A DNA stretch of 64,000 bases from contig CM043960.1 of assembly GCA_014529385.2 (NCBI GenBank), forward strand, positions 38,727,281 through 38,791,280. Reading direction: 5' to 3'. The DNA comes from Adiantum capillus-veneris (taxonomy: Eukaryota; Streptophyta; Polypodiopsida; Polypodiales; Pteridaceae). The translations under genes were made by a program, and so were the position numbers. The notes under the pieces are model-generated. The model made no database searches, was not told where the DNA came from, and was given only the letters and a program-made list of their open reading frames with translations. This document shows positions 12,901 to 22,587 of the stretch, piece by piece (position 1 is the stretch's first letter; the number at the start of each line of letters is the position of its first letter).

Positions 12901-13278
12901 GATAAAGTTCTTATGTACGGGGTACGTAATGAAAAGAAGAAATTGAAATACGTTGGTAAGGGACCATATCGAGTGTGTGAAATTACCCCACAAGGTACCA
13001 TTCGTGTGGAGACTCTAGATGGAGTTGAAACCATTGGATTCCTTAATGGGAGTAAATTCAAAAGATATTATGATCCTCTAAGCCAGGAAGAGTTGCAAGC
13101 CATCCATCAAAAGAAGGCTGCCAAGGAACAAGCAGAGCTTAAAAAAATCCAAGCAAGAGTTGAGGCTCGAGAACGACAACAACGTCTTAGACGCCAACGA
13201 GAGGCTAATCTGGGAATCACACAAGCATTTTTCGAGGACACAGATGATGACTCATTAGAATCTGAGCCACCCCTATGA
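9922..13278 (+). CDS. pol: Pol: reverse transcriptase, RNase H and integrase (OTA element)
   Basis: This continues the gag-protease frame after a TGA at 9907-9909 and has no internal stop for 1,118 codons. RT lies at about residues 195-420, with FLDGYSGY (about 288) and the catalytic FLDD (about 351). RNase H follows (about 490-610) with HIDAS, the conserved Glu in TTECEGL, and YVDHQ. Integrase has an intact HHCC finger (HMGVAGGH ... CDEC) and a DDE core at GLDFVGP (about 771), DNGTHF (about 836) and QANGQAEST (about 872), then a GPY/F-like motif (GKGPYRV). No chromodomain is present. It ends in a Gln/Arg-rich helix and a TGA at 13276. It copies RNA into cDNA and integrates it in the nucleus. 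Confidence 0.92.
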   Translation: MRARINKERSTAKWLSYLGACDAHRKLVDNWGEHPKSVMWCSPRPIDLAQLEVTKPKLSRTIRRRQNQELAQQQKEAELKERSPSGQEPADLHTAPEHFKSYTTGERKVVYAKAQRIPTNGSSGVYDGPAVVKEIELAEPGEESKPVFIAQDLTETEEVVLKELLKEYKDIFAWTYHDMKGVPPSMVQHTIPMINTAKPVQQRPYPMNPKYAKIVQEEIEKLIQCGFIYPIEHSEWVSPIVIVPKNNGKLRVCVDLKKVNAATRRDHYPLPYSEHVLERVAGKEAYSFLDGYSGYNKITIALEDQAKTAFITEFGVFAFRVMAFGLTNASATFQRLINTAFKEFLREFCEAFLDDLCVYSSWEKHLLYLRKIFERCRFYRISLNPFKCQFWVKHGVILGHIVSKNGISTDESKIKAIADLPPPTNYKGVQRFMGHVGYYRRFILNFAEIARPLYKLLIEFHWTEECHQSYELLKKALTSAPILRTLDWNVPFHVHIDASNFAIGCVLTQPGEHKLDYPISFASRQLNDAEMNYTTTECEGLAMIYVVKKFRYYLLATKFVFYVDHQALLYLVNKPCSTGRITRWLLILLEFDFTVVVRPGRKHVMADHLSRIANGEAPTGVDDELPDTPLFIVETMPEWSEKIVNFLVNGFPPKELRKDIARKLIKECEPYCLLAGTLYKRGKDDVLRRCVREDEYLYILQEAHMGVAGGHFSGKLTARKILQSGYWWPTLFKDASLFAKGCDECQRFKKPQRSDRMPLHPIKVTQPFEKWGLDFVGPISPAARNTQPRYIIVATDYVTKWAEAKATRKADAKTTAKFLFENIITRFGCPFELVSDNGTHFINEVIKELTSNFMIFHHKSTPYYPQANGQAESTNKTLISILTKTVEAHRTDWDLKLTSALWAYRTAYKVAINCTSFKMVYGQEAIMPWKFVIPSLRVASQEGWDGNPLVERLYILERLDEERQLAVRNALVEKNRRKKCFDSHLKDKYIKVGDKVLMYGVRNEKKKLKYVGKGPYRVCEITPQGTIRVETLDGVETIGFLNGSKFKRYYDPLSQEELQAIHQKKAAKEQAELKKIQARVEARERQQRLRRQREANLGITQAFFEDTDDDSLESEPPL

Positions 13279-13689
13279 TACCCAATTGAGCTAAATAGCC
13301 CCTATGGGAAAGTACTATACAATGCCTTATTAGATACGGGAGCTAAACACAATTTGTTATCCTATGGAGTTTGGTGTCAATTAGGGAAACCGACCCTATC
13401 CCCGAGTACGATGCAAGTCAAGGGCATTACTAAAAAGAAAACTGCTATTCTTGGAGTCCTTCAGACCCCTATTGTCTATGACAATGGAAGCATAGTGCAG
13501 AGGTTTCTAGTCATGCCCGCGGGAGCTATGGAAGGCAACGTAAACCTGGGACGCACGTGGATGTTGGCAACCAAATGCACTATTGATTGGGATACTGGTA
13601 GTGTCACGACGCGACCACCGACTCTTACCCCTATCATTCAAGCAAAGTCACCTACGTTGCAAACTCTAGCAAAGTTGAAGGATAGCTAA
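13279..13689 (+). pseudogene. Second retropepsin-like domain downstream of integrase
   Basis: The frame is the same as pol after the TGA at 13276. It contains ALLDTGAKHNLLSYG (Asp codon 13333-13335), a canonical D-T-G-A aspartic protease loop. About 65 residues later comes NLGRTWM, which matches the I-L-G-R/M segment near the C terminus of retropepsins, then a beta-rich stretch ending DWDTGSV. This is a separate domain from the protease at 8900-9290, so the element encodes two protease-like domains, one on each side of RT-integrase. It ends at a TAA at 13687. The fold assignment rests on motifs and spacing only. Confidence 0.6.
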
Positions 13690-14466
13690 CATTCACAAGC
13701 CAAGGTGGTTAACTCGTCTTTGCCAGCTACCCATGAACCTAGCACGTCAACACTTGTAGTTGCAGCAAGCAGTAATATTGCAAGTACTCAACCTGCACGA
13801 CCTAAGAGTACATATCAATGGGTCCCCAAGGCCTTACTTCCAACTACCTCAACCCTCCCATCCATTCCAAGAAAAAATTTCCCGGGAAAACCAAGAGCGC
13901 GCCCTAGGAGAGTCAAGACCAAATCACGATGGATTCCAAAACAACTATTAGAAGCCCAAGGCTACTATGATGGAAATGAGAAAATTTGGGTACCTAAACG
14001 TAAAATGTGTCTTTCCCTATCGACAACAAACCCATATGAGTCAAACAGTGTAACGCTAAAGCCAATGGTAGACCGTGGGAAGGGAAAGATCACAGAATGA
14101 TACACACCTAGTCCAGAGCTAGTTTGGGCTCCAAAGCAAAACCAATTTATTCCACCTAGCTCAGGAAGGGGGGAGTTCCATGAAGCTTCTAGCTCCTCAT
14201 GTAATACATCCATAGAGGTAAAAGCTTCTACACAGCCTCCATCTATAGTAGTGGACCTCCATGAAGCTACAAAAGAATCCACACCTCCCAGTGTTCAAGA
14301 ATCACCTGATGAACCACTTCAAGTTCGATCCTGGGAGAGTACCTTACCACCCTTGCAACTTGACGAGGCACCTAGGGTAATAGAAAACTACTGGCAAAAA
14401 TCCTCACCTATTACCAACTGGGACAATTGGTTTCAAAGGGTGACGACATCATTTCAAACGGTATGA
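13690..14466 (+). pseudogene. W-x-P-K repeat region after pol (OTA element)
   Basis: It remains in the gag-pol frame, with a TGA at 14098 and a final TGA at 14464. The product is Pro/Ser/Lys-rich with repeated blocks YQWVPKA, SRWIPKQ, KIWVPKR and LVWAPKQ, spaced 12-50 residues apart. The same blocks occur in the ORF at 3-821. The role is unknown; basic, tryptophan-anchored short repeats could bind nucleic acid or a host partner, which is a guess. No membrane segment is visible, so it is not env-like. Confidence 0.5.
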
Positions 14467-14712
14467 TCTACCCAAGGAAAGGAGGAGTGTTTGTGGACAT
14501 CCATCATTCACTTGCTTCCCTCTCAACCTTTCTCCCTGACCTCTTAATCTCCAAACTTAGGGAATGTATATATAAAGCCTTATACTCACAAAAACAAGAT
14601 AAAAAAGTAAAAGAGCAAGAGCCATAACACAAATCATAAAAACAAATTATGCAGAAGAACACGACCCTTGTAATATTTGCACTCTAACTATCATCTATTT
14701 ACGTGTACAGAT

Positions 14713-15135
14713 ATGGCTAGTACGCTAGAGTCATCCACTCCTGCCTTGGGTGAGAGGTACCCTCGTTACTTTTCACAAATATTTCACATGGTCTTTCCAG
14801 TGCTTGCATGTGAATGGGATTTGATAGGTACGCTAGCATGTGAGAGGAATTTTGAGGAGTTAGAATGGCTGATACGTCTCTTGACCACGTCTGATCCATA
14901 CTTAGTAGAGAGCGTTTCTCCCATTGCACAAGCCTACCCTTTTGACCAAGATGACTATAGGCGTCTAGTGACCTTCTTAGTAAACATGGGCTCCTATGAT
15001 GAAGAAGAAAATTTACAGGACTACACGGATAGCACATATGGTCTCATGGATGATGACTTTGTTTATCTCGATGACGAGGATAGGGGTTTAGCCTTAGGGT
15101 TTCCCCCCAACCTCTACAATATCCTATTCCCTTGA
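14713..15135 (+). CDS. Small acidic ORF in the env position (OTA element), function unknown
   Basis: This is an intact 140-codon ORF starting ATGGCTAGT. The ATG lies two bases after a pyrimidine-preceded CAG (14708-14712), a plausible 3' splice site, which would allow expression from a spliced subgenomic RNA as for extra ORFs of other OTA elements. The product has an aromatic/hydrophobic middle (FSQIFHMVFPVLACEW) and a strongly acidic C-terminal third (YLDDEDRG). No signal peptide, clear membrane helix or known domain is seen. It is the only OTA ORF besides pol without internal stops. Confidence 0.5.
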   Translation: MASTLESSTPALGERYPRYFSQIFHMVFPVLACEWDLIGTLACERNFEELEWLIRLLTTSDPYLVESVSPIAQAYPFDQDDYRRLVTFLVNMGSYDEEENLQDYTDSTYGLMDDDFVYLDDEDRGLALGFPPNLYNILFP

Positions 15136-16495
15136 CTCTCTAGGGGGAGTGCAAATAATTAGGTTAGGGTTCCTTATGTTTTTTGTTGTGTTCAATAAGT
15201 GTTGGTACCTTTTTCCACTAATGTGCCTCCTGGAGGTATTCCTTTTGTTTCCTAGTGTGTACAGGAGCGTGTTGCTATTGGTAGGATTTGGACCTTCATG
15301 GAATCTTTATCTCGACTCACTCTTCAAATCAAGCGTGACCATCGACACAAACAGGTGTTTCTTGTCCATTAGCATTGCCCCTTATCTTTTTTGCATCTAT
15401 GATTGTCTGCTTTAATTGTAATTGGTAGGATAATATCCAGCACATTTGCTTAGTAACAAACATTTAATTCAATGTAATTTTTTGTCATAATCACTTGTCT
15501 AGGTTTAAAAATCAAGCAGTCCAACTAAGCTAGTTTGACCAAGTTAGGTGTTAGAGATCTTCTCTTAATACCATGGGGAATGCCTTCCTAATAATCAATG
15601 GTTACTTAGGTTCTTAATCCAATTTAGGCATCATTGTGTGAAATGTACTAGGGCTTTCTAGTGGGCTTGAACCTATTGACCTTTAGCTTAAGTATTATAA
15701 AGGGAGTTTACTAGTGTGATGAGCCTGGGGAGGTGTATCAGTGTTATATGACCCCCCAAAGTTACAAAATTAAAATGCTGAAAATGAACAAACAAAAAAT
15801 CAAAGTGCCACACTGTAAAATCTTAAGCTGGAAAAGAAATCTCAGCTTGATTTGGTACTTCACTCACATGTATTGCCTATGTTACTAGAGCCCTAGAGGT
15901 TCCCAGTGTGGGCGCTTTTTCTTGAAAAGCAAAAAACCCAAGGCATACAAAATAAGCACACACATCAAATTGAATCACTGTGAAAAGACTTTGGGGGGTC
16001 AAAGAAAAAGTAATCAGTCAAGCGATGATTTCATGAGAAATTTCTTTTATGGTAGCTTAACTATAAGGTCTTCTAGATATAGCCTCTAGTCAGCCCTCGA
16101 ACATGAATACTTGGCTCTCGCGATTAAACAACTTAATTGACCACAGAAAATTAAGAAGCTTACCCATGGTATTAATATTCGATCTCTAGTGCCTTTCGAC
16201 CGTCAAATTAGCGACCCCAGACTTGTTTAATTTTTTACCTTTACATATGTTTATGCATTTGATTACATTGCAATTTAATGTTCATTGCTGACAAATTGTT
16301 TGAAATTCTTTTACCAATCAATTTGTCTACCTAAAACTGCATATGCTTTTTACTCACTTATGAGAATGCATTTACTGTGCCAATGTTGTTAATTTTGCAG
16401 TGACTGAAGAAGGCTAAGGACATTCATCTCAAATGCTCTTCCACCTCGACGAACGAGCTTCAACTCAAATAGCTTCCGAGGACGGAATCTACATC
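15136..16495 (+). other. 3' untranslated region of the OTA element
   Basis: This is AT-rich sequence without a credible ORF between the last ORF and the polypurine tract. No internal repeats or second copy are visible in the window. Confidence 0.6.
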
Positions 16496-16508
16496 AGGAA
16501 GGGGGGCA
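16496..16508 (+). other. Polypurine tract of the OTA element
   Basis: The string AGGAAGGGGGGCA ends directly at the TGTTAACC start of the 3' LTR, the expected primer site for plus-strand DNA synthesis. Confidence 0.75.
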
Positions 16509-16832
16509 TGTTAACCCTCACGGCTCACGGACACCCCATCACCTACGACGGACGTGTATTATGTATTTGGTAGAGTCAGGTACCGGGCTTGTCGGACCAA
16601 TAGGAAAAGGGTAAGAGTGATCGCCGATGAGAGGCGCACTCTAACTGGGACATTCAAGGGATTAGTTGGCTAAGCATGGGCGCCCAAGTGTGAATGGGGT
16701 GAGCTCATATAAAAGCCAACTAAACCTAAAATTCATTCATTCTCTCATTTGTGCAATAGAAGAGTGCTCTTGCTCCATCTCCATCTCCATCTCCATCTTC
16801 TTCTTCTTCACCTCCTTGTGTGTGTGTGTGTA

Positions 16833-16872
<40 letters not shown>

Positions 16873-17105
16873 ATCGAGCGTTGCGGCGGCACGACGGCGG
16901 TGAAGCGGTTGAGCGCGACGTAGCGGCATCTCCTTCTTCTTCGCGGCGAAGAATCCTCCACGGCAGGAGCATAGAGCGGTGAGTGACACACCATTGCCCT
17001 CTTTTGAGCTTACTAGTTAAGCTAGTTGTATGCTTGGAGCCGTCTATGGCTCGCACACAGTGTTAGGCAAGGCCCTTGCTTCGACAGTGCGGCGAGGAGC
17101 GCACA
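16509..17105 (+). repeat. 3' (middle) LTR of the OTA element
   Basis: 597 bp, nearly identical to 3211-3805: one substitution near position 15 and a 2-bp length difference in the TG/AG simple repeat were noticed by eye. The TATA box is at 16708-16715. Unlike a normal 3' LTR it is followed by a PBS (17110-17127) and internal sequence. Confidence 0.88.
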
Positions 17106-18588
17106 TTTTTGGCGCCAATGCCGGGGAATCGCCCTGCACTAAGCCCAAGAGGCACTTTGTGCTTCTCCTATGAGTTGTTTGTAGTAGGAAAGAAGAGGAA
17201 GAGGAATGAGTTTTTTTTCTGCAAGTTGTTAATTTCTGTGTTGTCTGCAAGTTCTGTGATTTCTGCATAATGTTGTGTTTTCTGTTTGCACACAGTCTTT
17301 GCACAATTAGTAGTCGTTAGCTTGTTTGCAGTGAATGAATAAGTAGGAAGGCAGTTAGCAGTTTCTGCTTGCACACAGTCTGTACACAGTTTTCTGTCAA
17401 GGTTTGCCTGCACACAGTCTTTGCACAGTAAGGTAGTGAGAGAGGAAGTAGGTGGACAGTTAGCTCACTGTCAGTAAGCAGTTAACAGATTAGTTAGTAG
17501 ATTAGTTAGTGGTTAGCAGCACTGTTAGTAAGTAGATAAGGTAGTGAGCTGTCTGTGAGCTGTGAGCTGTTGACTGGGAGGTTAGGTAGGTGACAGTGTG
17601 TGTGGCCAAGAAAGGGTCACCAAAACCGCGCGCGGTCGTCGCCCAAAAAAATAATAATAATAATAAAAAACCGAAAATATTTAAGCGTGAGCGACTGGGG
17701 GGCTACACTAAAATTTTGATCGGGATCGTTTCCCCAAGCCCAAGCCCAAGCCCAAGCCCAAGCCCAGGCCCAGGCCCCAGTCCTCAGTCTTGTGATATAT
17801 ACTAGACTCACTCTTATATATATACCCTACCCCCTCAAGAGGGAATGAGAGCATGTGGGGCAAGTCCTCCACTCTCCTCCCTTCTCTTCCCACTTGCACC
17901 CTTAGACTTTCTAATTTGGGCCTAGTTCCCTACTAGAAATTGACGGTTTTAGGAATTCCGAGGGCATAAAGTGACCAAACGGAGGGTTGTAAAGCACGGC
18001 ATGTCCCTCTGACTGAGACGCTCGTTTTGAGCTATCATACGTTCTATTCTATAGCTGGGTCAAAAAAAAAGGACCAAAAAATCAAAAAATAAATAAATAA
18101 GAAAAGACTTGGGTTGCAAAACACCCAAAATTACTAGGTGAGCAGCCTTCACGGGCCCTCACTGACACTTCTAGGGGATCCAAGTCATATGAACCTACGC
18201 TCTGGACGAGTGTTAGAGCACGAGCATATTGGTAGTGCCTCCATTTACGCGAGCACCCATTATTCCTCCACCCTAGGTTCGGGACCTTCGGCCGGGACTC
18301 AAGGTAGCGCGACCCAAGATCCTCATATCGCGTCTAGTGATTCTTCCTCTGACTACGAAGTCATGGAGGGGTATCCTACACCAAACCCTGATAGTTCAAG
18401 TCAAGACATGCATGCCATGGGCCCACGGCCCGGGTCCAGCGTATTTAGCCGCTTAAAAGAGACCCTTAGTAGAGCTACTCGCTCCGAACATGCGGTTAAT
18501 GAAATAAATGAAGGGAGTGGGGAAGTAAATTCGTCATTCATGCCTAAAATGGACCCTATGCTTCTTGAGAGTGTGCATGTGAATGGTC
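17106..18588 (+). repeat. Partial second internal region of the OTA element (tandem copy)
   Basis: It is collinear with 3806-5276: PBS, leader with repeated CACACAGTC motifs, a (CCCAAG)n minisatellite with more units than the first copy, and the start of gag. Roughly a dozen substitutions per 1.47 kb were noticed, more than between the LTRs. Similarity stops abruptly at 5276/18588. The arrangement LTR-internal-LTR-internal suggests LTR-LTR recombination between elements followed by loss of the rest of the second copy. Confidence 0.85.
18189..18585 (+). pseudogene. Truncated N-terminal Gag-region ORF in the tandem copy
   Basis: It starts at the same MNLRSGRVLEHEH as 4877 and matches it until the breakpoint after about residue 133, where the frame runs into copy A repeat sequence. 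It cannot produce a complete Gag. Confidence 0.75.
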
Positions 18589-18590
18589 AA

Positions 18591-18940
18591 CCCACAGAAC
18601 AAGTTTCATGTCATTTTGATGAAAAATACATCCTACGCGTAGGATGTCTCCAGCATAAATTTAGCCTTCTGTGCAAAGAATGACATCATGGGAGCCAATA
18701 CCATGGTGCAATGAGCCCATATACCAATTTTAAACCCATTTGGACATCAATTGCTACCTATGATGGACATTCTACCCAAATTGTGACCTAAAGCTTAAAT
18801 CAGACCAAAAATCCACTTTTTGATATCCAAATTCAAATCCAAGCATATAGCCATGTTCCATGAGCCTTACACTACCTGCATGTCAAATATGAACCAATTC
18901 TCATGAAAAAGACATCCTACGCGTAGGATGTCTAGATGGG
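18591..18940 (+). repeat. ~285-bp palindrome repeat, copy A, right part
   Basis: Cores lie at 18627-18648 (first base T instead of G) and 18911-18932, 284 bp apart. Joining 3210 to 18591 would place the cores at 2968 and 18627 about 279 bp apart, in step with the array. About 160 bp of non-repeat AT-rich sequence then precedes the ORF at 19099. Confidence 0.85.
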
Positions 18941-19098
18941 AATTTTTTGCCAGATTTGCACTGTGAGCACATGCACAGCTTCACAAGTTCCTTTTAAGCT
19001 TTATTTTCAATTTTCAAGTCATTTGGATAAGTAAAACTCAGTTTCGCAGCTAATATGGAAAAAACGCTAACTTCAGACTACTGAGTGCAACAGGATCT

Positions 19099-22000
19099 AT
19101 GGCAGCCTCGAAGTCACCGGCAAAAAGGAAAAGAATGACCATCAAGGATTATCTGGACGAAGTGGAACCCTTTGTCATTCCAGAAGGAACACTAAAGCTC
19201 ACCAACACCTGGATACAAGAGGATCTGTTAGAGTCCAACGACCTAAAGATCTACCAGGGAGTGTTCAAAGACACTGAAGGCAATGTTATAGAGCATGCTG
19301 CCGAGAGAACTCAATGAGTTTGTACGAAGCAAAATGGCTAGCTACTTAGAGAAGATTGATCTCCACAACTACTTCGAAGCAATACCGGCGAGGGTGGACA
19401 TCAAAAGAGTCTGGGAGTTTGTAACAAGCATCAAAGAGGATGGAGTGGCCAAGGTAACAGATTTACAAGGCAGACCAGAAACAAAGATAATAATCACTGA
19501 GCGGGTCGTAGCCCATGCACTAGACCTCTCCAACGAGGGAGACAGTGTAACAAAAAGAAGGGATGAGGTCAAGGTGTACAAAGAGAAAAAGGAAAATTAC
19601 ACCTTTGAAGACATTGCCAACCCAAAGGTGGCAATCATGAGCCGGTTATACAATCAGTACTTCCACATGTGCACGAAGAGGCCACAGAAGTACAGGATGC
19701 CGCCAGGTGCAATTGCCACAACGTTTACTTGGGCAATGACAAAAGGCACCCCAAAGATAATCAACTATGCGGCATATATACATGACAACCTGGTGAAGGT
19801 GGGCAACAAGAAGCCAACCTATATAGTGCCAAGAGAACTGATCACCAAGGTGGTTTATGGGGCACTACACGCAAAAGGAAGGTGGCCTGACCCCCCATCT
19901 CAGAATGATTTGCTGAGAGTAAAAGAAGACAAGGAAGATGAGCCACAAAGGGCACCAAAGGTGGCAACGAGATTGAAAAGACGGCTAGAGCCAATCCAAG
20001 AGGAGCAGCCCGAGCAGAAGAAAGGGAAGAAGGAGTTTTCTCAAGTGCCGGCCAAAGAAACAAGGTCACCAAAAGCGGCAAGACTCGAGAGGCTGATGGA
20101 GAGTTTTTGAGCGGAGAGAGCCCTCAAGGGTGATTTAAGCGAACTCTAGAAGCCATCTCTAGAGTCTATGCCCGGATCATCCAGAAGAGTGCAAAGGGAC
20201 CGATTTGAAGATTATATCAAGAATTTTGAGATTCTTGATGCTGCAGCAGAAAACATTCCTCATGTCCCTTTCACAAAGGAGGAAGTACATCCAATAAGGC
20301 AAAAATTGCTAGATGAACAAGAGAGCCAAGAAAGAGAAAGAAAAACAAAAGCAGACAGGGACTTAAAGGGCAAACCTGCCTCTTTACCAAATAGCCCTAA
20401 ACCCAATCCACAGCCATCACCACCGCCCTCACCACCTCCTAGCAGCCCTCCACAGGAAGATACGGAGGCTGAGGACAGACAAGAAAGGCAAGCACAAGAT
20501 CAAGAGCAAAGACAAGAACCTGAGCCAAAAGAAGAGTCCAAGCCTGAAATTGAGCAAAAAGGATTAGATGATGCTTACTATGCATTTTTGGACCTGCTAG
20601 CTGCAGGCTATACTAAGGAAGAAGCCGCCACAGTCGCATTCGACTTGGCAAGGACAGGGCCTAAAGAACAGATGCAAGGCATCAGGCTAGTGAAGCTAAA
20701 AGAAATTGCTACAGACACGGTAGACCTGCACCCGCCGTCCAATGACTGGGACGTGGTGATGACAAAGCTAGCCGGCTTGAGGGCACAATCCATGGCTTCA
20801 GAGAAAGAAGTGACAACTCTCAAAGCCACTGAAGAAAAGATCAAAATGGAAGTACATTCTCTGCAGGCACAAAGCCAAGGACAAAAGGAGAGAGAAGCCG
20901 ACCTATAGGCCAGCTTGGCAAGGGCTCTGCAAAACTGCCAAGCAATGGAAGAAGCAAATCAGGAAGCAACAAAAAGAATACAAGCAGCTGAAGACGAGTG
21001 TCAACAGCTCAGCAAGTCATTGCGAGATGCCGAAAAAGAAAGAGATAATCGGACACTACAGCTGGCAGAAGAATCGAAAGAAGTTGAGGCCATGAGAAAT
21101 GCCAAGGAAAGAGCAGAGATAGATCAAGAAGCAAGCCTGGATGAAGTCCTTGAGCTCAAGGACCAACTAAAAGTCAAAGATCAAACCATCCAGAGGCTGC
21201 GAGCATCACCTGCTAGAGTCATAGCTACGAGCTCGACTCAAATCATGTTTGAGAGCCAACTCTATGAAGAGCAAATGCAGGAACTTCAGAAAGAGCTGAC
21301 TCTCGAGAAAAAGCAGAGATTGATGATGGCCGAAGGTTCTATAGTCATGCAAACTAGAATGGAAGAGGGCCAAAAATCCCTGCAAGAAGAAGTGGAAAGC
21401 ATGAAGATAAAGCTCGAGAAGGTGGAAAGAGTAAACGCCGAACTTAATGACCTCCTCGTGAATATGGGCGGAGAAGCTGAAGCGGAAAAGCAAACACTCC
21501 TCAGGCAAATTGAGGAGTTGAAAGGCCAGCAAGGAGGAGAGGCAGAGAGCTCAGGGCCAGCCGCCAATGAGGGCATTGACCTAGAAATTGTGGCAGATCC
21601 TGTGGACATGCCTATGCAAGAGGAAATCATAGCAGGATCCTCTCAAGAGCCACATGATCTAACACAAGAAGAGGAGGAAAAATTGTGTAAAGCAATAGAG
21701 GTAGAGCTCAGAGAAACCACGAAGGAAGCCTTGGAGTGGGAGCAGAGGGTCTTCAAATCTATGACCATTCAGAAGATCGACGCCAGCAATCTCAGGCACG
21801 AATGGCTTCAACCCTCTCTCCCATATCCATTGCTGAAATATGAGGCAGCTACAATAAACAAGTGGATCAGATAAGAGCCAGTTGTACCTCTCTATAATGC
21901 AGATATCTCAAAACCAGAAGGGGTCAAGCTTATTGTGGACTCTCAGCCAAAGTGGAGGAAGGCCTGGCTTACAAAGTACCCACAATACCTAATCCACTTG

Positions 22001-22536
22001 GTAGAGGCACCTAAAAATATCAGAGACAACCTCAACTTCACTCCTCTACCAAGGATTAGGACGTGGAAGGCACAGGAAATTTTGCAAAGAAGCCAACCCA
22101 CTTGGCTGAACTTCCCAAAGCTGCTGGGCTTGAAGGCAGGTGAGAGAATAAGTGTCCAATACATGGTGAAAACCCTACGGGCGCCATAAAGTTGTTCACT
22201 GGCTCCCCTGACCTTACATGCATTATGATGAGGAAAATCTGCAGAACCATCTTAGCACTGTTCGAGACCTTCAAGCCAGGCCAGGTGACTGACAGCATCT
22301 TCTTCTTCCAAGATACATACAGATGTGCCTATGATCTATCAAGTCAGCCTTCCAAGGAGGTGAGACATGCGCTGTATCAAAGGATCATGTTTCTACCATC
22401 CTATCACCTCCAGGCTTTTGAAGAAGCATTCTATATAGGGTTCTTCACCATAAATACGGACATTTTTGACCCAACAATGCTAAACCTACATGCCAGGTAC
22501 GAATCACTGCTAAAGATGCGAGAAACAATACGATGA
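19099..22536 (+). pseudogene. Large coiled-coil protein of the RT-less LTR element, copy A (~1,150 codons)
   Basis: It starts at ATG 19099 (MAASKSPAKRKR, basic). A +1-type frame change is needed near 19300, after which the frame is constant to about 22187 with stops at 20108 (TGA), near 20147 (TAG), 20906 (TAG) and 21872 (TAA). A second frame change near 22187 leads to the end at 22536. Order: an N-terminal globular part (KIYQGVFKD ... VVYGALHAKG), a basic/acidic linker, a Pro-rich and EDRQE-rich stretch (20380-20560), a long heptad-rich coiled coil (20760-21530), an acidic linker, and a C-terminal globular part (QPKWRKAW ... MFLPSYHLQAFEEAF). No enzyme motif was recognised. The N-terminal part may be distantly related to the plant retroelement 'putative plant transposon protein' domain, but this is uncertain. 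A Gag-like structural role is inferred from position only. Confidence 0.6.
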
Positions 22537-22573
22537 AGCAGCAGATCAAGGCCATGTCGGGGACGACATGAGC

Positions 22574-22587
22574 AAGGAGGGGGGGAG
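22574..22587 (+). other. Polypurine tract of copy A
   Basis: A purine run AAGGAGGGGGGGAG abuts the TGTTAGAAG LTR start, 38 bp after the ORF stop. Copy C has the corresponding AGGAAGGGGGGAA at 56649-56661. Confidence 0.75.

Larger units (their letters stand above)
3211..18588 (+). mobile_element. OTA-clade Ty3/gypsy element with a partial tandem second copy
   Basis: Structure: 5' LTR 3211-3805, tRNA-Asp-type PBS 3810-3827, gag-pol 4877-14466, an extra ORF 14713-15135, PPT, 3' LTR 16509-17105, then a second PBS and the first ~1.5 kb of internal region again (17106-18588). The RT has the FLDGYSGY signature and the integrase has the QANGQAE signature of the Ogre/Tat/Athila branch, and no chromodomain is present. 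The two LTRs differ by about one substitution and a 2-bp microsatellite change, so the insertion is young. Candidate target duplications are GCCAA (3206-3210) and GTCAA (18586-18590), with one mismatch. Confidence 0.85.

Noticed and set aside
5515-14466. TGA as selenocysteine, alternative code or organellar-type RNA editing
   Set aside because: No SECIS-like context was sought out or seen, TAG and TAA also occur in neighbouring elements, and editing of nuclear retroelements is not known. CG-methylation deamination is simpler.
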